Of a stretch of 64,000 bases of DNA, positions 24,212-31,440 are shown in pieces. Source of the DNA: Bacteroidales bacterium. GTDB taxonomy: Bacteria > Bacteroidota > Bacteroidia > Bacteroidales > UBA932. The position numbers and the translations under genes were made by a program. The first letter of the stretch is position 1. The number at the start of each line of letters is the position of its first letter. The DNA lies in contig JAGBSL010000019.1 of the NCBI GenBank assembly GCA_017631875.1, positions 25,489 to 89,488 of the forward strand. The letters are read 5' to 3'. Below the pieces are notes generated by a model. That model was not told the DNA's origin, made no database searches, and saw only the letters and a list, made by a program, of their open reading frames with translations.

Positions 24212-25912
24212 ATGAGCAAATTTCAGCAGTTCAAGAAAGCCATTGCGGCTGCGCTTGATGACGACAAGAACACGAAAGTGGACAAGGCGGTAGACGCTGT
24301 CATCATTTCACTTATCGTCATAAGTACCATCGAGATCTTTCTTTCTACATTTACCGGAGTAAACGAGAAGATCGGAGGTCTCCTGAATTTCATAGATGTC
24401 TTCACTACTGTCGTCTTTACAGTAGAGGTGACCCTGCGCATCTGGCTGGCCGGAGACATCAAACCTGAATACAAAGGTTTCAAGGGCAGACTGAAATACT
24501 GCTTCAGCTTCTATGGACTCATTGACATCCTTGCGACATATCCTTTCTACCTGGGATTCTTCTTCCCTATCCCGTATTCGGCATTCAAGGTGCTCAGGAT
24601 CGTGAGACTGCTCAGAATCTTCAGGTACATGACCTCGTTCAAGCTGCTCAAGGCAGCATTCATGTCGAAGAAGGCGGAGTTGGCGGTATCGCTGCAGTTC
24701 CTGTGCATCATAACCCTGATACTTTCATTCCTACTGTTCTTCGTAGAGAACCAGGAGCAGTCGGAATACTATTCTAACGGCTGGAAGGCTATGGTATGGG
24801 CATTCAACCAATACATCAAGGATCCTGGCGGATTCGCATATGTCCCTCCTGCATCTACAATAGGAAAACTTATAGCATGCGCGATAGGTATCCTCAAGAT
24901 CGCGATCTTCGCTGTGCCGGCCGGACTTATCGGATCGGGATTCCTCCAGGCCGTCAACGCACAGAAGGAGAAGGAGACGCTCAAGAAGATCTCAGAAAAG
25001 CTGCATCTGGCATTCGAGAGGAAACTTGACGTGCATACAGGATTATACCTCTCCCCTATCAGCCTGCCGTTTGCAAATGTACAGGCATCTCAGGGACTGG
25101 CAGAGGCGGACATCTTCAAGGTCGTAGAGATCTCGGACGACTTCAGAGTCGTGAACCTTGGCATTACTGTTCCTGCTGACAGGATGGCTCCGGACAAGCT
25201 GGCGATCGAACACTTCGTTCTCAACCGCCCATACGGCTGCTTCATAAACAGAGGCTCGAAAATCACTATTGTAGCGCCTTCCAGCAGCATGGACCCGGCG
25301 ATAGGATATTATGCTTACTATCTGGCTAAAATCGGCGGATTCAACCTCGTAAGCCGCGAATTGGGCGTATCGCGTCCGTACAGGTCGTTCTACAACCAGA
25401 GTTTCGAAGGTGAAGTTGCCGGATTGAATGAATTCATGGACGACATGAACTCAGTTACTGCCGACGCCGGCAACTGGGTAATAACTCTCCTCCCGTCAAG
25501 CGGTGCAAATGAGCCTGAATTCCCTACACAGCTCCACATCGAATATGGCGGAAAGAAGGGAGAGGACGGATTTGACGGCGCAGACCTGCTGGTCAAGGAC
25601 ATAGAGAAGGCTGACAGGCTCTTCTGCGAACTGGAAGAGACCATGGACTGCCGTTATGGCATCAAGACCGACAGGCAGAGATACCACGACACATCCAGCC
25701 CGAACATCTTCCAGCGAAAGCTTAAGAACGCGGCCCAGACTAACGGATTCGTGCTGAGGATAGCTTGGAGCGTATTCCTCTGGAACGCACAGAAGATAGA
25801 TGTAGCCAGGACCCTGGCCCAGGTGCTCAAGCAGCAGATCGAAGGCATGGACCTGCCGGACTGCCCGGACCTCAAGGTAAAAGACATCGGCTATCAGGAC
25901 TATACCGACTGA
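24212..25912 (+). CDS. Voltage-sensor ion channel with unknown cytosolic domain, copy 3
   Basis: The 566-residue protein keeps the six-helix plan: S2 FTVEVTLRIW, S3 IDILATYPFY, S4 KVLRIVRLLRIFRYM, pore loop AFNQYIKDPGGF and S6 FAVPAGLIGSGF. The pore has lysine where copies 1 and 2 have glycine (YIKDPGG versus YIGDPGG), so conductance may differ. Its cytosolic half is close to copy 1 (NRPYGCFINRGSKITIV; SGANEPEFPTQLHIEYGGKK; QRYHDTSSPNIF) and not to copy 2. It is followed by a terminator and then the ECF sigma gene. Confidence 0.87.
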   Translation: MSKFQQFKKAIAAALDDDKNTKVDKAVDAVIISLIVISTIEIFLSTFTGVNEKIGGLLNFIDVFTTVVFTVEVTLRIWLAGDIKPEYKGFKGRLKYCFSFYGLIDILATYPFYLGFFFPIPYSAFKVLRIVRLLRIFRYMTSFKLLKAAFMSKKAELAVSLQFLCIITLILSFLLFFVENQEQSEYYSNGWKAMVWAFNQYIKDPGGFAYVPPASTIGKLIACAIGILKIAIFAVPAGLIGSGFLQAVNAQKEKETLKKISEKLHLAFERKLDVHTGLYLSPISLPFANVQASQGLAEADIFKVVEISDDFRVVNLGITVPADRMAPDKLAIEHFVLNRPYGCFINRGSKITIVAPSSSMDPAIGYYAYYLAKIGGFNLVSRELGVSRPYRSFYNQSFEGEVAGLNEFMDDMNSVTADAGNWVITLLPSSGANEPEFPTQLHIEYGGKKGEDGFDGADLLVKDIEKADRLFCELEETMDCRYGIKTDRQRYHDTSSPNIFQRKLKNAAQTNGFVLRIAWSVFLWNAQKIDVARTLAQVLKQQIEGMDLPDCPDLKVKDIGYQDYTD

Positions 25913-25922
25913 TTTTTTTAAC

Positions 25923-25960
25923 ATTCGCGGAGTCGTTTTGCAACAAACGGATCCGCGAAT
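25923..25960 (+). terminator. Terminator after channel 3
   Basis: ATTCGCGGA / TCCGCGAAT (25923-25931, 25952-25960) with an inner CGTTT/AAACG stem. A T-run precedes it and CGTCTT follows; this separates the channel series from the sigma-factor genes. Confidence 0.65.
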
Positions 25961-25970
25961 CGTCTTATAA

Positions 25971-26474
25971 GTGAAAACTGACCGGATGAAAGGACTAACC
26001 GACATAGGAAAGCTATATGATGACTATTCCGTCAGGCTGTATAATATCGGCCTGAGGGTTGTCGGTGATGCCTCCGATGCAGAGGAGATAATGCATGACA
26101 CCCTGTTGAAATACCTTTCATACGGCAGGAAAGACGAAATCAGGGACCTGGCCGGATGGCTGGCGCAGACATGCATACGGAAAGCCATTGACCGGCTGCG
26201 TGAGAAGCATAGGTATAAGGACTTCCTGACACGATTTGCCGAGATGGATACAGGAGAGATGACGGAGCAGGAAGAGCCAGAGGTCATCAGCGTTGAAGGC
26301 ATAAAGAAAGCGCTCGTCGGACTCCCGGACCACTACAGGGTGGTGCTGACGCTGCATCTTCTTGAAGGCTACGATTATCAGGAGATTTCGCAGATAACGG
26401 GCACAAAGGAGTCGACAATCAGGACTCTATATATGAGAGGCAGACAGAAACTGGCAGAGGCATTAAGAAAATAG
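25971..26474 (+). CDS. ECF-type RNA polymerase sigma factor
   Basis: The 167-residue protein has region 2 (LYDDYSVRLYNIGLRVVGDA; DAEEIMHDTLLKY) and region 4 (ALVGLPDHYRVVLTLHLLEG; YQEISQITGTKESTIRTLY). This is the compact sigma2-sigma4 form of extracytoplasmic-function factors, which redirect RNA polymerase in response to envelope signals. The gene after it, 3 bases on, encodes a membrane protein of anti-sigma type, and the next a DUF2807 protein. It lies just downstream of channel 3 and may control the island genes, though no target promoter can be read from the sequence. Confidence 0.92.
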   Translation: MKTDRMKGLTDIGKLYDDYSVRLYNIGLRVVGDASDAEEIMHDTLLKYLSYGRKDEIRDLAGWLAQTCIRKAIDRLREKHRYKDFLTRFAEMDTGEMTEQEEPEVISVEGIKKALVGLPDHYRVVLTLHLLEGYDYQEISQITGTKESTIRTLYMRGRQKLAEALRK

Positions 26475-26477
26475 ATT

Positions 26478-26939
26478 ATGGATAAGATAGAGAAATATAT
26501 CGCGGAACATCGCTCGGAATTTGACTCTTCTGCCCCTGCTGGTAGCAGGGAAAGGTTCATGGCTGCGGCACAGGCGCTGAAGCGCCGTCGGAGTGCGAGA
26601 GTGATCAGCCTATCGTTTGCAGGCCTTGCCGCTGCATGTACTGCTGTCTTTATGGTATTGTTCTCTCAGCCGGACCTCTCACACGAGTTGGAAAGACACC
26701 ATAAAAGGCTGGCAGAGAAGGAAAGCGAGATCATGATTCTGGCGGACCAGGAGTTCCCTCAGGAAAAAGAATTGATCCTCAACACAATAAGAGCCATACT
26801 CGTTGAGGCTATCCCGCTAGAGGAACAGTTGCCGGAAGAACTTTCAGTTAAAGAGAAAAGTGAAGTATTAAAGTCATATTACGACAGAAAATATGCGGCA
26901 CTGGAAAATCTGATGACACAATACATAGAAACATTATAA
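26478..26939 (+). CDS. Putative membrane anti-sigma factor
   Basis: The 153-residue protein has a short cytoplasmic N-terminus (MDKIEKYIAEHRSEFDSSAP), one membrane helix (about 38-57, ISLSFAGLAAACTAVFMVLF) and a helical, charged extracytoplasmic part. The N-terminal helix and its place 3 bases after an ECF sigma gene match one-pass anti-sigma factors in Bacteroidetes. There is no zinc-binding HxxxCxxC motif, so it is not a ZAS-type protein. It is assigned by context more than sequence. Confidence 0.7.
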   Translation: MDKIEKYIAEHRSEFDSSAPAGSRERFMAAAQALKRRRSARVISLSFAGLAAACTAVFMVLFSQPDLSHELERHHKRLAEKESEIMILADQEFPQEKELILNTIRAILVEAIPLEEQLPEELSVKEKSEVLKSYYDRKYAALENLMTQYIETL

Positions 26940-26952
26940 TACGTAATATACC

Positions 26953-27831
26953 ATGAAAAGGATTTTGATCACACTCGCCATCGCGGCGCTTGGGCTGTTT
27001 ACTGCCAATGCGGAGGAAAGGACAAAGACCTATGAGTTCAAGAACATCACAGGAATCGAGGCGGAATTCAATTATGACATCTATGTTACACATGGAAGAT
27101 CTAACGTGATAACTGTAATATACGACAGCATGTACGAGGATTACATGTCTGTAAACCATTATCCTATGTCAGGCACTCTCAGTCTTGGGATGAAGGAGCT
27201 TCCAAGGAAATTCAGAAATTCAGAACATCCGAACATAAAGGTCTATCTTGAGATGACTGCTGTGGATGACATCGACCTCTCGGGCGCTTCATCAATCACC
27301 TTCCAAGGTGAATTCAACAGTTCAGGGCTGGAGATCGAATTGTCCGGAGCATCGCACCTACAAGCACTTACAGTAAAGGGAAGAAATCTGTCAGCAGACT
27401 GCAGCGGAGCTGCAAACGCCAACATCAATGGCATTTTCACTGATGAGGTGGAAGTGGAAATCAGTGGTGCCGCCAACCTCACTTTCGACGGACGTGCAGA
27501 CTCGCTGGATGGGGAGATAAGCGGCGCAGCGCAATTAAAAGGAGAATTTGAAGTAGAGACATGCTCAATCGAGTGTTCTGGAGCTGCAAATGCTGACTTG
27601 GAAGGCTCTGCCAAGGAGCTCTCGCTTGACGGTTCAGGAGCATGCGGAATCGACACCAGAGACTTTAAGGCGGAGACTGTCAGAGTATCCCTCAGCGGAG
27701 CCAGCAAGGCCAAGGTGTATGCCTCAAGACTCCTCAGATACGATGTGTCAAGGACATGTAAGATGACATACTACGGCGATGCAAAGCTGGAGAACATATC
27801 CGAGGACAACAATATCGTCCGAGGAAGATGA
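26953..27831 (+). CDS. Secreted DUF2807 (head GIN domain) protein
   Basis: The 292-residue product has a signal peptide (about 1-20) and then a repetitive beta-helix-like domain. A SGAS/SGAA motif recurs about every 20 residues (DLSGASSIT, ELSGASHLQ, DCSGAANAN, EISGAANLT, ECSGAANAD, SLSGASKAK). This is the DUF2807 pattern, found in secreted or surface proteins and often near ECF sigma factors. It is co-directional with the sigma and anti-sigma genes (13-base gap), and may be an envelope output of that regulon. The exact role is unknown. Confidence 0.88.
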   Translation: MKRILITLAIAALGLFTANAEERTKTYEFKNITGIEAEFNYDIYVTHGRSNVITVIYDSMYEDYMSVNHYPMSGTLSLGMKELPRKFRNSEHPNIKVYLEMTAVDDIDLSGASSITFQGEFNSSGLEIELSGASHLQALTVKGRNLSADCSGAANANINGIFTDEVEVEISGAANLTFDGRADSLDGEISGAAQLKGEFEVETCSIECSGAANADLEGSAKELSLDGSGACGIDTRDFKAETVRVSLSGASKAKVYASRLLRYDVSRTCKMTYYGDAKLENISEDNNIVRGR

Positions 27832-27894
27832 TACATCACCTAACCCCAAAAAATGCATAAAATGGTTAATTTCATGGTTTGGATTATAGATAAA

Positions 27895-27925
27895 TTTGGA
27901 GATGCACGAAAAGTCTGTATCTTTG
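27895..27925 (+). promoter_or_regulatory. Strong Bacteroidetes promoter for a small RNA
   Basis: TTTG (27895-27898), 19 bases, then TATCTTTG (27918-27925). Both boxes match the consensus exactly. The start point would be about 27931. Confidence 0.75.
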
Positions 27926-27930
27926 CAGCA

Positions 27931-28010
27931 TAATAAGAGCGTTAGCCGTTCGGCTACATTGAAAAAAGAAATAGGTATTCAGCCCCCAATCTGAATACCT
28001 TTTCTTTTTG
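27931..28010 (+). ncRNA. Candidate small RNA of about 80 nt
   Basis: Immediately after a consensus promoter comes TAATAAGAGC, a TAGCC-(GTTC)-GGCTA hairpin, an A-rich stretch and a terminator (GGTATTCAG / CTGAATACC at 27974-27982 and 27991-27999, then TTTTCTTTTT). No start codon with a plausible frame lies inside. The first ten bases (27931-27940) are exactly complementary to 28105-28114, just upstream of the small gene at 28117, so it might block that gene's translation. Confidence 0.6.
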
Positions 28011-28116
28011 CCCCTGAATAACGAAACTAAGCCGAGGGATGTACTCATGTAACCCAAGTTTGTTTCCACTTTTCAATGATAAGGGGCAACGTTGTCCCAT
28101 AAATGCTCTTATTAAT

Positions 28117-28260
28117 ATGAAACAGGAACTTGCTGTTACGGTGAGCTTTCAAATTGAAGTTGCCACCACCAAGATTGTCAAGGTCAAATCGCACAAGCGA
28201 GTTGTCAATGGCAAGACAGTGAAGGTTCGATCACATTACAGACGCATTGGGGGATGCTAA
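28117..28260 (+). CDS. Small basic hypothetical protein (47 aa)
   Basis: The frame gives MKQELAVTVSFQIEVATTKI followed by VKVKSHKRVVNGKTVKVRSH and YRRIGGC. The internal Met at 28117 is preferred over an upstream ATG at 28039 because only the last 47 residues look protein-like. It is very basic and could bind nucleic acid. Small proteins of this sort occur on mobile elements, but I cannot name a family. It lies between a small RNA candidate and tRNA-Ser. Confidence 0.5.
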   Translation: MKQELAVTVSFQIEVATTKIVKVKSHKRVVNGKTVKVRSHYRRIGGC

Positions 28261-28450
28261 GTAACAGTGTTCGGATTCTGACCGCCTCTTAGCGGTGTCC
28301 ACTTCCCCTCGGTGTTTATAGTAGAGGCAGTGCTGTTGGCACTATCTCTGTCTTTTTCGTTTCAGTCAATATGACACCAATGTTTAAACGGGTGTAAAAA
28401 TGCAACTCAAGATTGCTAGAATTTGGTCCATTATTTGGTCCACAAAACAC
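28261..28450. other. Non-coding stretch next to tRNA-Ser, no gene seen
   Basis: No supported frame on either strand. It contains a short direct repeat (ATTTGGTCCA at 28420-28440 appears twice, 11 bases apart) near the tRNA terminator. Lying beside the 3' end of a tRNA gene, it may be the scar of an integrated element; no integrase is present in the window. Confidence 0.35.
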
Positions 28451-28485
28451 AAAAACGGCACTACAGATACCTGTAATGCCGTTTT
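28451..28485 (-). terminator. Terminator of tRNA-Ser
   Basis: On the minus strand AAAACGGCA pairs with TGCCGTTTTT, directly 3' to the tRNA. Confidence 0.8.
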
Positions 28486-28488
28486 CTG

Positions 28489-28576
28489 CGGTGAGAGGGG
28501 GATTCGAACCCCCGGTACAGTAATCCCGTACGTCAGTTTAGCAAACTGGTGGTTTCAGCCACTCACCCATCTCACC
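28489..28576 (-). tRNA. tRNA-Ser (GCT)
   Basis: The minus strand folds as a class II tRNA. The acceptor is GGTGAGA/TCTCACC, the D-arm GGGTGAGTGGCTGAAACC, and the anticodon loop TTTGCTAA with anticodon GCT. A long variable arm (CGTACGGGATTACTGTACCG) and T-arm GGGGGTTCGAATCCCCC follow, then discriminator G. The CCA is not encoded. The long variable arm and anticodon identify serine (AGC/AGT codons). Confidence 0.97.
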
Positions 28577-28606
28577 TGAAACTGCCTATCTTCAAAGATA
28601 GGACTG

Positions 28607-28637
28607 CAAAGATACAAAGAATTTATTGTTTTGCAAC
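28607..28637 (-). promoter_or_regulatory. Promoter of tRNA-Ser
   Basis: TATCTTTG on the minus strand (28607-28614) with GTTG 19 bases upstream (28634-28637). A second TATCTTTG lies nearer the tRNA at 28593-28600 but has no -33 partner. Confidence 0.65.
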
Positions 28638-28735
28638 TTTTTGCTCTTTATTTTAAGCAGCCATTTATTTATATAGTACGTCCAATTCTGGTTTTAAAAC
28701 CTTACTCACCAAACATCTTGATAATCAACACCTTA

Positions 28736-28775
28736 CATCTATAAGGGTCGAAAAATTTTCCGACCCTTATAGATG
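28736..28775. repeat. REP-like palindrome, left of the transposase
   Basis: A 15-bp perfect inverted repeat (28736-28750 and 28761-28775) with core AAGGGTCG and CGACCCTT around a 10-base A/T centre. The core is shared with the palindrome at 29945. Between tRNA-Ser and the transposase gene (28577-28957) this, the tRNA promoter and an A/T-rich leader are all I see. Confidence 0.8.
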
Positions 28776-28957
28776 TAACTCTTTTAGTATCAAGACTATA
28801 AGTGATCATAAAAATAAATAAAAAATCTGTATTTGTGCTTTTTACGAATTTTAAAATTCCTGTGTTTGACCACATAAATCGCGACATCCGTCACATTTTT
28901 CTTTTTCTTAAACTGATTTATGCCAGGACTGATAGTTTTGCATGAAAAAACGGACGT

Positions 28958-29893
28958 ATGAAAAGGAAGTTTAACGAAGATGGCATTATGCACATTTATC
29001 AAAGAACCATATCCGGTTATAATGTTTTCTATTGTCTTGAAGATTTCATCATATTCTACACGATTGTGTCGGTTTATGCTAAAAAGTTTGGGATAAAACT
29101 GTTGGCCATGTGTCTGATGATTGATCATACGCATCTGCTTGCATCATGCAGCAGCCTTGAGACACTGAGCAGATTCATATCTGCATACACATCAATGTTC
29201 GTACGTGAATTCAATCTATACACAGGAAGAAGCGGACCTCTGTTCAAGAAAGCATATGGCAGTGCGGTCAAGATGGAGTGGAAAAAGATCAGGTCTGCTA
29301 TAGCATACCTTTTCAATAATCCTGTCGAAAAGCAGCTATGCACAAAAGCGGAGGATTATACATGGAACTTTCTGCGTCTCTATTGCCCGGAATATACCCC
29401 TGTCAGCACAACAATGAAAAGGAGCAGAAAACTGAAAAGGTCTATGAAAATGGTAAAAGACAATTTCAACAAAGGGTATTACCTGAAATACACTCTTCTA
29501 GACTATCTATATAAAGACCTATCTAAGCACGAAAAGAGAATATTGACCCAATACATACTTGAAGTGTATTTTCCGTTTGACACAGAAAAGGTCTGCAACT
29601 ACTATAAGTCATATGAAGACATGGTCATTGCAATCAATTCGAATACAGGCAGTGAATATGAAATCAAGGAAAATCACTACGGAAAGACTGATGTTCCTTA
29701 TAGGGAAATCATTTCATGCCTGAACAATATGAATATTGCTGACTGCAGGTCTGTGTTGACAATGGATACTGAAATGAAGGTACAACTGACGGGAATTCTT
29801 AAGCAAAAGACATCCGCATCAAGCACACAGATTAGAAAATTCCTGCAAATCCCTATAAAGAAAAAGACCAAGGTTCCTAAAGAACCAAAGTAG
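28958..29893 (+). mobile_element. REP-associated tyrosine transposase (RAYT, Y1 family)
   Basis: The 311-residue protein is a single-strand-type HUH transposase of the IS200-like RAYT group. It starts with the IYQRTISGYNVFYCLEDF strand region, has the HUH motif in MIDHTHLL (His-Thr-His) and a Tyr-bearing helix soon after (FISAYTSMFVREFN), then FNNPVEKQLC. Further basic helices end in KKKTKVPKEPK. RAYTs cut and copy REP palindromes. No second ORF is present, and the gene is complete. Palindromes with the same GGGTCG core lie 182 bases upstream and 51 bases downstream of it. Confidence 0.88.
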
Positions 29894-29944
29894 TAAGCTA
29901 TCTGGTTCAGATAAAAGCCTCAGAACCAACAAGTTAAACGAACA

Positions 29945-29968
29945 AGGGTCGGAAAATTTTCCGACCCT
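29945..29968. repeat. REP-like palindrome, right of the transposase
   Basis: A perfect 24-bp palindrome, AGGGTCGGAAAA with its exact complement arm. The core matches the left copy at 28736-28775. Confidence 0.82.
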
Positions 29969-30015
29969 CACAATAATAAACTGCTGATTTTTAATACTTT
30001 AGGTGATACGGCGCA

Positions 30016-30966
30016 CTACTTAGCGATATTCTCACGCATGGTGGTGTCGGCCTGCATGTTCTTCATCCTGTAGTAGTCCATGATGCCGAGGTTGCCGCTG
30101 CGGAATGCCTCTGCCATTGCGAGAGGGACTTCTGCCTCTGCCTCGATAACGCGTGCACGTGCTTCCTGTGCCTTCGCCTTCATCTCCTGCTCGAGAGCGA
30201 CTGCCATTGCGCGGCGCTCCTCTGCACGGGCCTGTGCGATGTTCTTGTCAGCCTCTGCCTGGTCCATCTGGAGGACTGCACCGATGTTCTTTCCGATGTC
30301 GATATCCGCGATGTCGATAGAGAGGATTTCGAATGCTGTACCTGCGTCAAGTCCCTTGTTGAGCACTACCTTTGAGATGCTGTCAGGGTTCTCGAGAACG
30401 AGCTTATGGCTCTCTGCAGAACCGATCGATGATACAATACCCTCACCTACTCTGGCAAGAACGGTCTCTTCACCTGCACCTCCGACGAGCTGCTTGATGT
30501 TTGCACGGACTGTAACACGAGCCTTTGCGATAAGCTGGATACCGTCCTTTGCAACTGCAGTCACAGGAGGGGTGTTGATCACCTTAGGGTTAACCGACAT
30601 CTGTACAGCCTCGAACACGTCACGACCTGCAAGGTCGATAGCAGCAGCCATCTTGAAGTCAAGCGAGATGTTAGCCTTGTCTGCAGAAATCAAAGCGTTC
30701 ACAACCTTAGGAACATTACCCTTTGCAAGATAGTGAGCCTCAAGCTCGTTGGCATAAAGGGTAAGGCCGGCCTTTGTACCGGTCACCATCGCCATGACGA
30801 TAGTGTTAGGTGAAACTCCTCTCCAGCGCATGAGAACGAGCTGGATAAGTGAAATGCGGACTCCGGAAATCAATGCCTGGAACCAAAGAGTCACAGGGAA
30901 GAACCAGAGAAAGATCACCAGACCTACGATAGAGACGGCGATCCAAACGATAATCATTGCGTCCAT
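30016..30966 (-). CDS. floA: Flotillin-like protein FloA (SPFH family)
   Basis: The 316-residue protein has a membrane hairpin at the N-terminus (about 4-32), then the SPFH/band-7 domain and the Ala/Glu-rich helical flotillin region ([40 protein letters not shown]). FloA organises membrane microdomains. NfeD (partner gene) lies 3 bases upstream, the usual arrangement. The C-terminus with [20 protein letters not shown] is typical. The gene converges on the REP/transposase region. Confidence 0.95.
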   Translation of the reverse strand: MDAMIIVWIAVSIVGLVIFLWFFPVTLWFQALISGVRISLIQLVLMRWRGVSPNTIVMAMVTGTKAGLTLYANELEAHYLAKGNVPKVVNALISADKANISLDFKMAAAIDLAGRDVFEAVQMSVNPKVINTPPVTAVAKDGIQLIAKARVTVRANIKQLVGGAGEETVLARVGEGIVSSIGSAESHKLVLENPDSISKVVLNKGLDAGTAFEILSIDIADIDIGKNIGAVLQMDQAEADKNIAQARAEERRAMAVALEQEMKAKAQEARARVIEAEAEVPLAMAEAFRSGNLGIMDYYRMKNMQADTTMRENIAK

Positions 30967-30969
30967 AAT

Positions 30970-31428
30970 TTATTGTTTTATAGTTACATACACTTTTATT
31001 CCATCTACCTCCACTACCTCGACCTCAACCCCTGGGTCAATAATCCCCTCTCTGGCAGTTACCTCCAGTCTGAGGTCGCCGAAACGGGCTGTGCCCATAG
31101 GCGCCAGTCTTGTAATAGTCACTCCTACAGTTCCGGGAACAACCTCCGCCTCCGGCACAATGGCCTTAGAGTCTATATTAGTTGCAAGCGCAAGTCTTTC
31201 CCATGTCTTTGCCCTGAGCACCCAGATGGTGATAAGAACCAGAAGCACGGCATTCACCGCTGTGACAATGATACCTGCCGTCTGGCCGATCTCCATGAAT
31301 GCATACACACACGATCCGGCCATGGCTGCTATTCCCAGAATACCGGCTATACCGACTCCCGGAATGATCAGGATTTCCGCAAAGACAAGCAGCAATCCTA
31401 TGATTATCAACGATATGACAAGTCCCAT
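30970..31428 (-). CDS. NfeD-family membrane protein (short form)
   Basis: The 152-residue protein has membrane helices (about 3-22, 27-48, 53-70) and a C-terminal OB-fold domain with GTVGVTITRLAPMGTARFGD and GVEVEVVEVDGIKVYV, the NfeD signature. There is no protease domain, so it is the short form. NfeD is an inner-membrane partner of flotillin, and the gene ends 3 bases before floA. A 12-base gap separates it from the SPOR protein gene upstream; the three probably share a transcript. Confidence 0.92.
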   Translation of the reverse strand: MGLVISLIIIGLLLVFAEILIIPGVGIAGILGIAAMAGSCVYAFMEIGQTAGIIVTAVNAVLLVLITIWVLRAKTWERLALATNIDSKAIVPEAEVVPGTVGVTITRLAPMGTARFGDLRLEVTAREGIIDPGVEVEVVEVDGIKVYVTIKQ

Positions 31429-31440
31429 ATATTAAAAGAT

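Noticed and set aside
28039..28260. Longer 73-residue version of the small basic gene
   Set aside because: The extra N-terminus overlaps non-coding sequence and the complementary RNA-target site; the shorter start at 28117 is better placed.
28958..29893. Complete IS200/IS605 insertion sequence
   Set aside because: There is no tnpB or IS-type subterminal hairpin pair beyond the REP palindromes; a single RAYT gene fits better.
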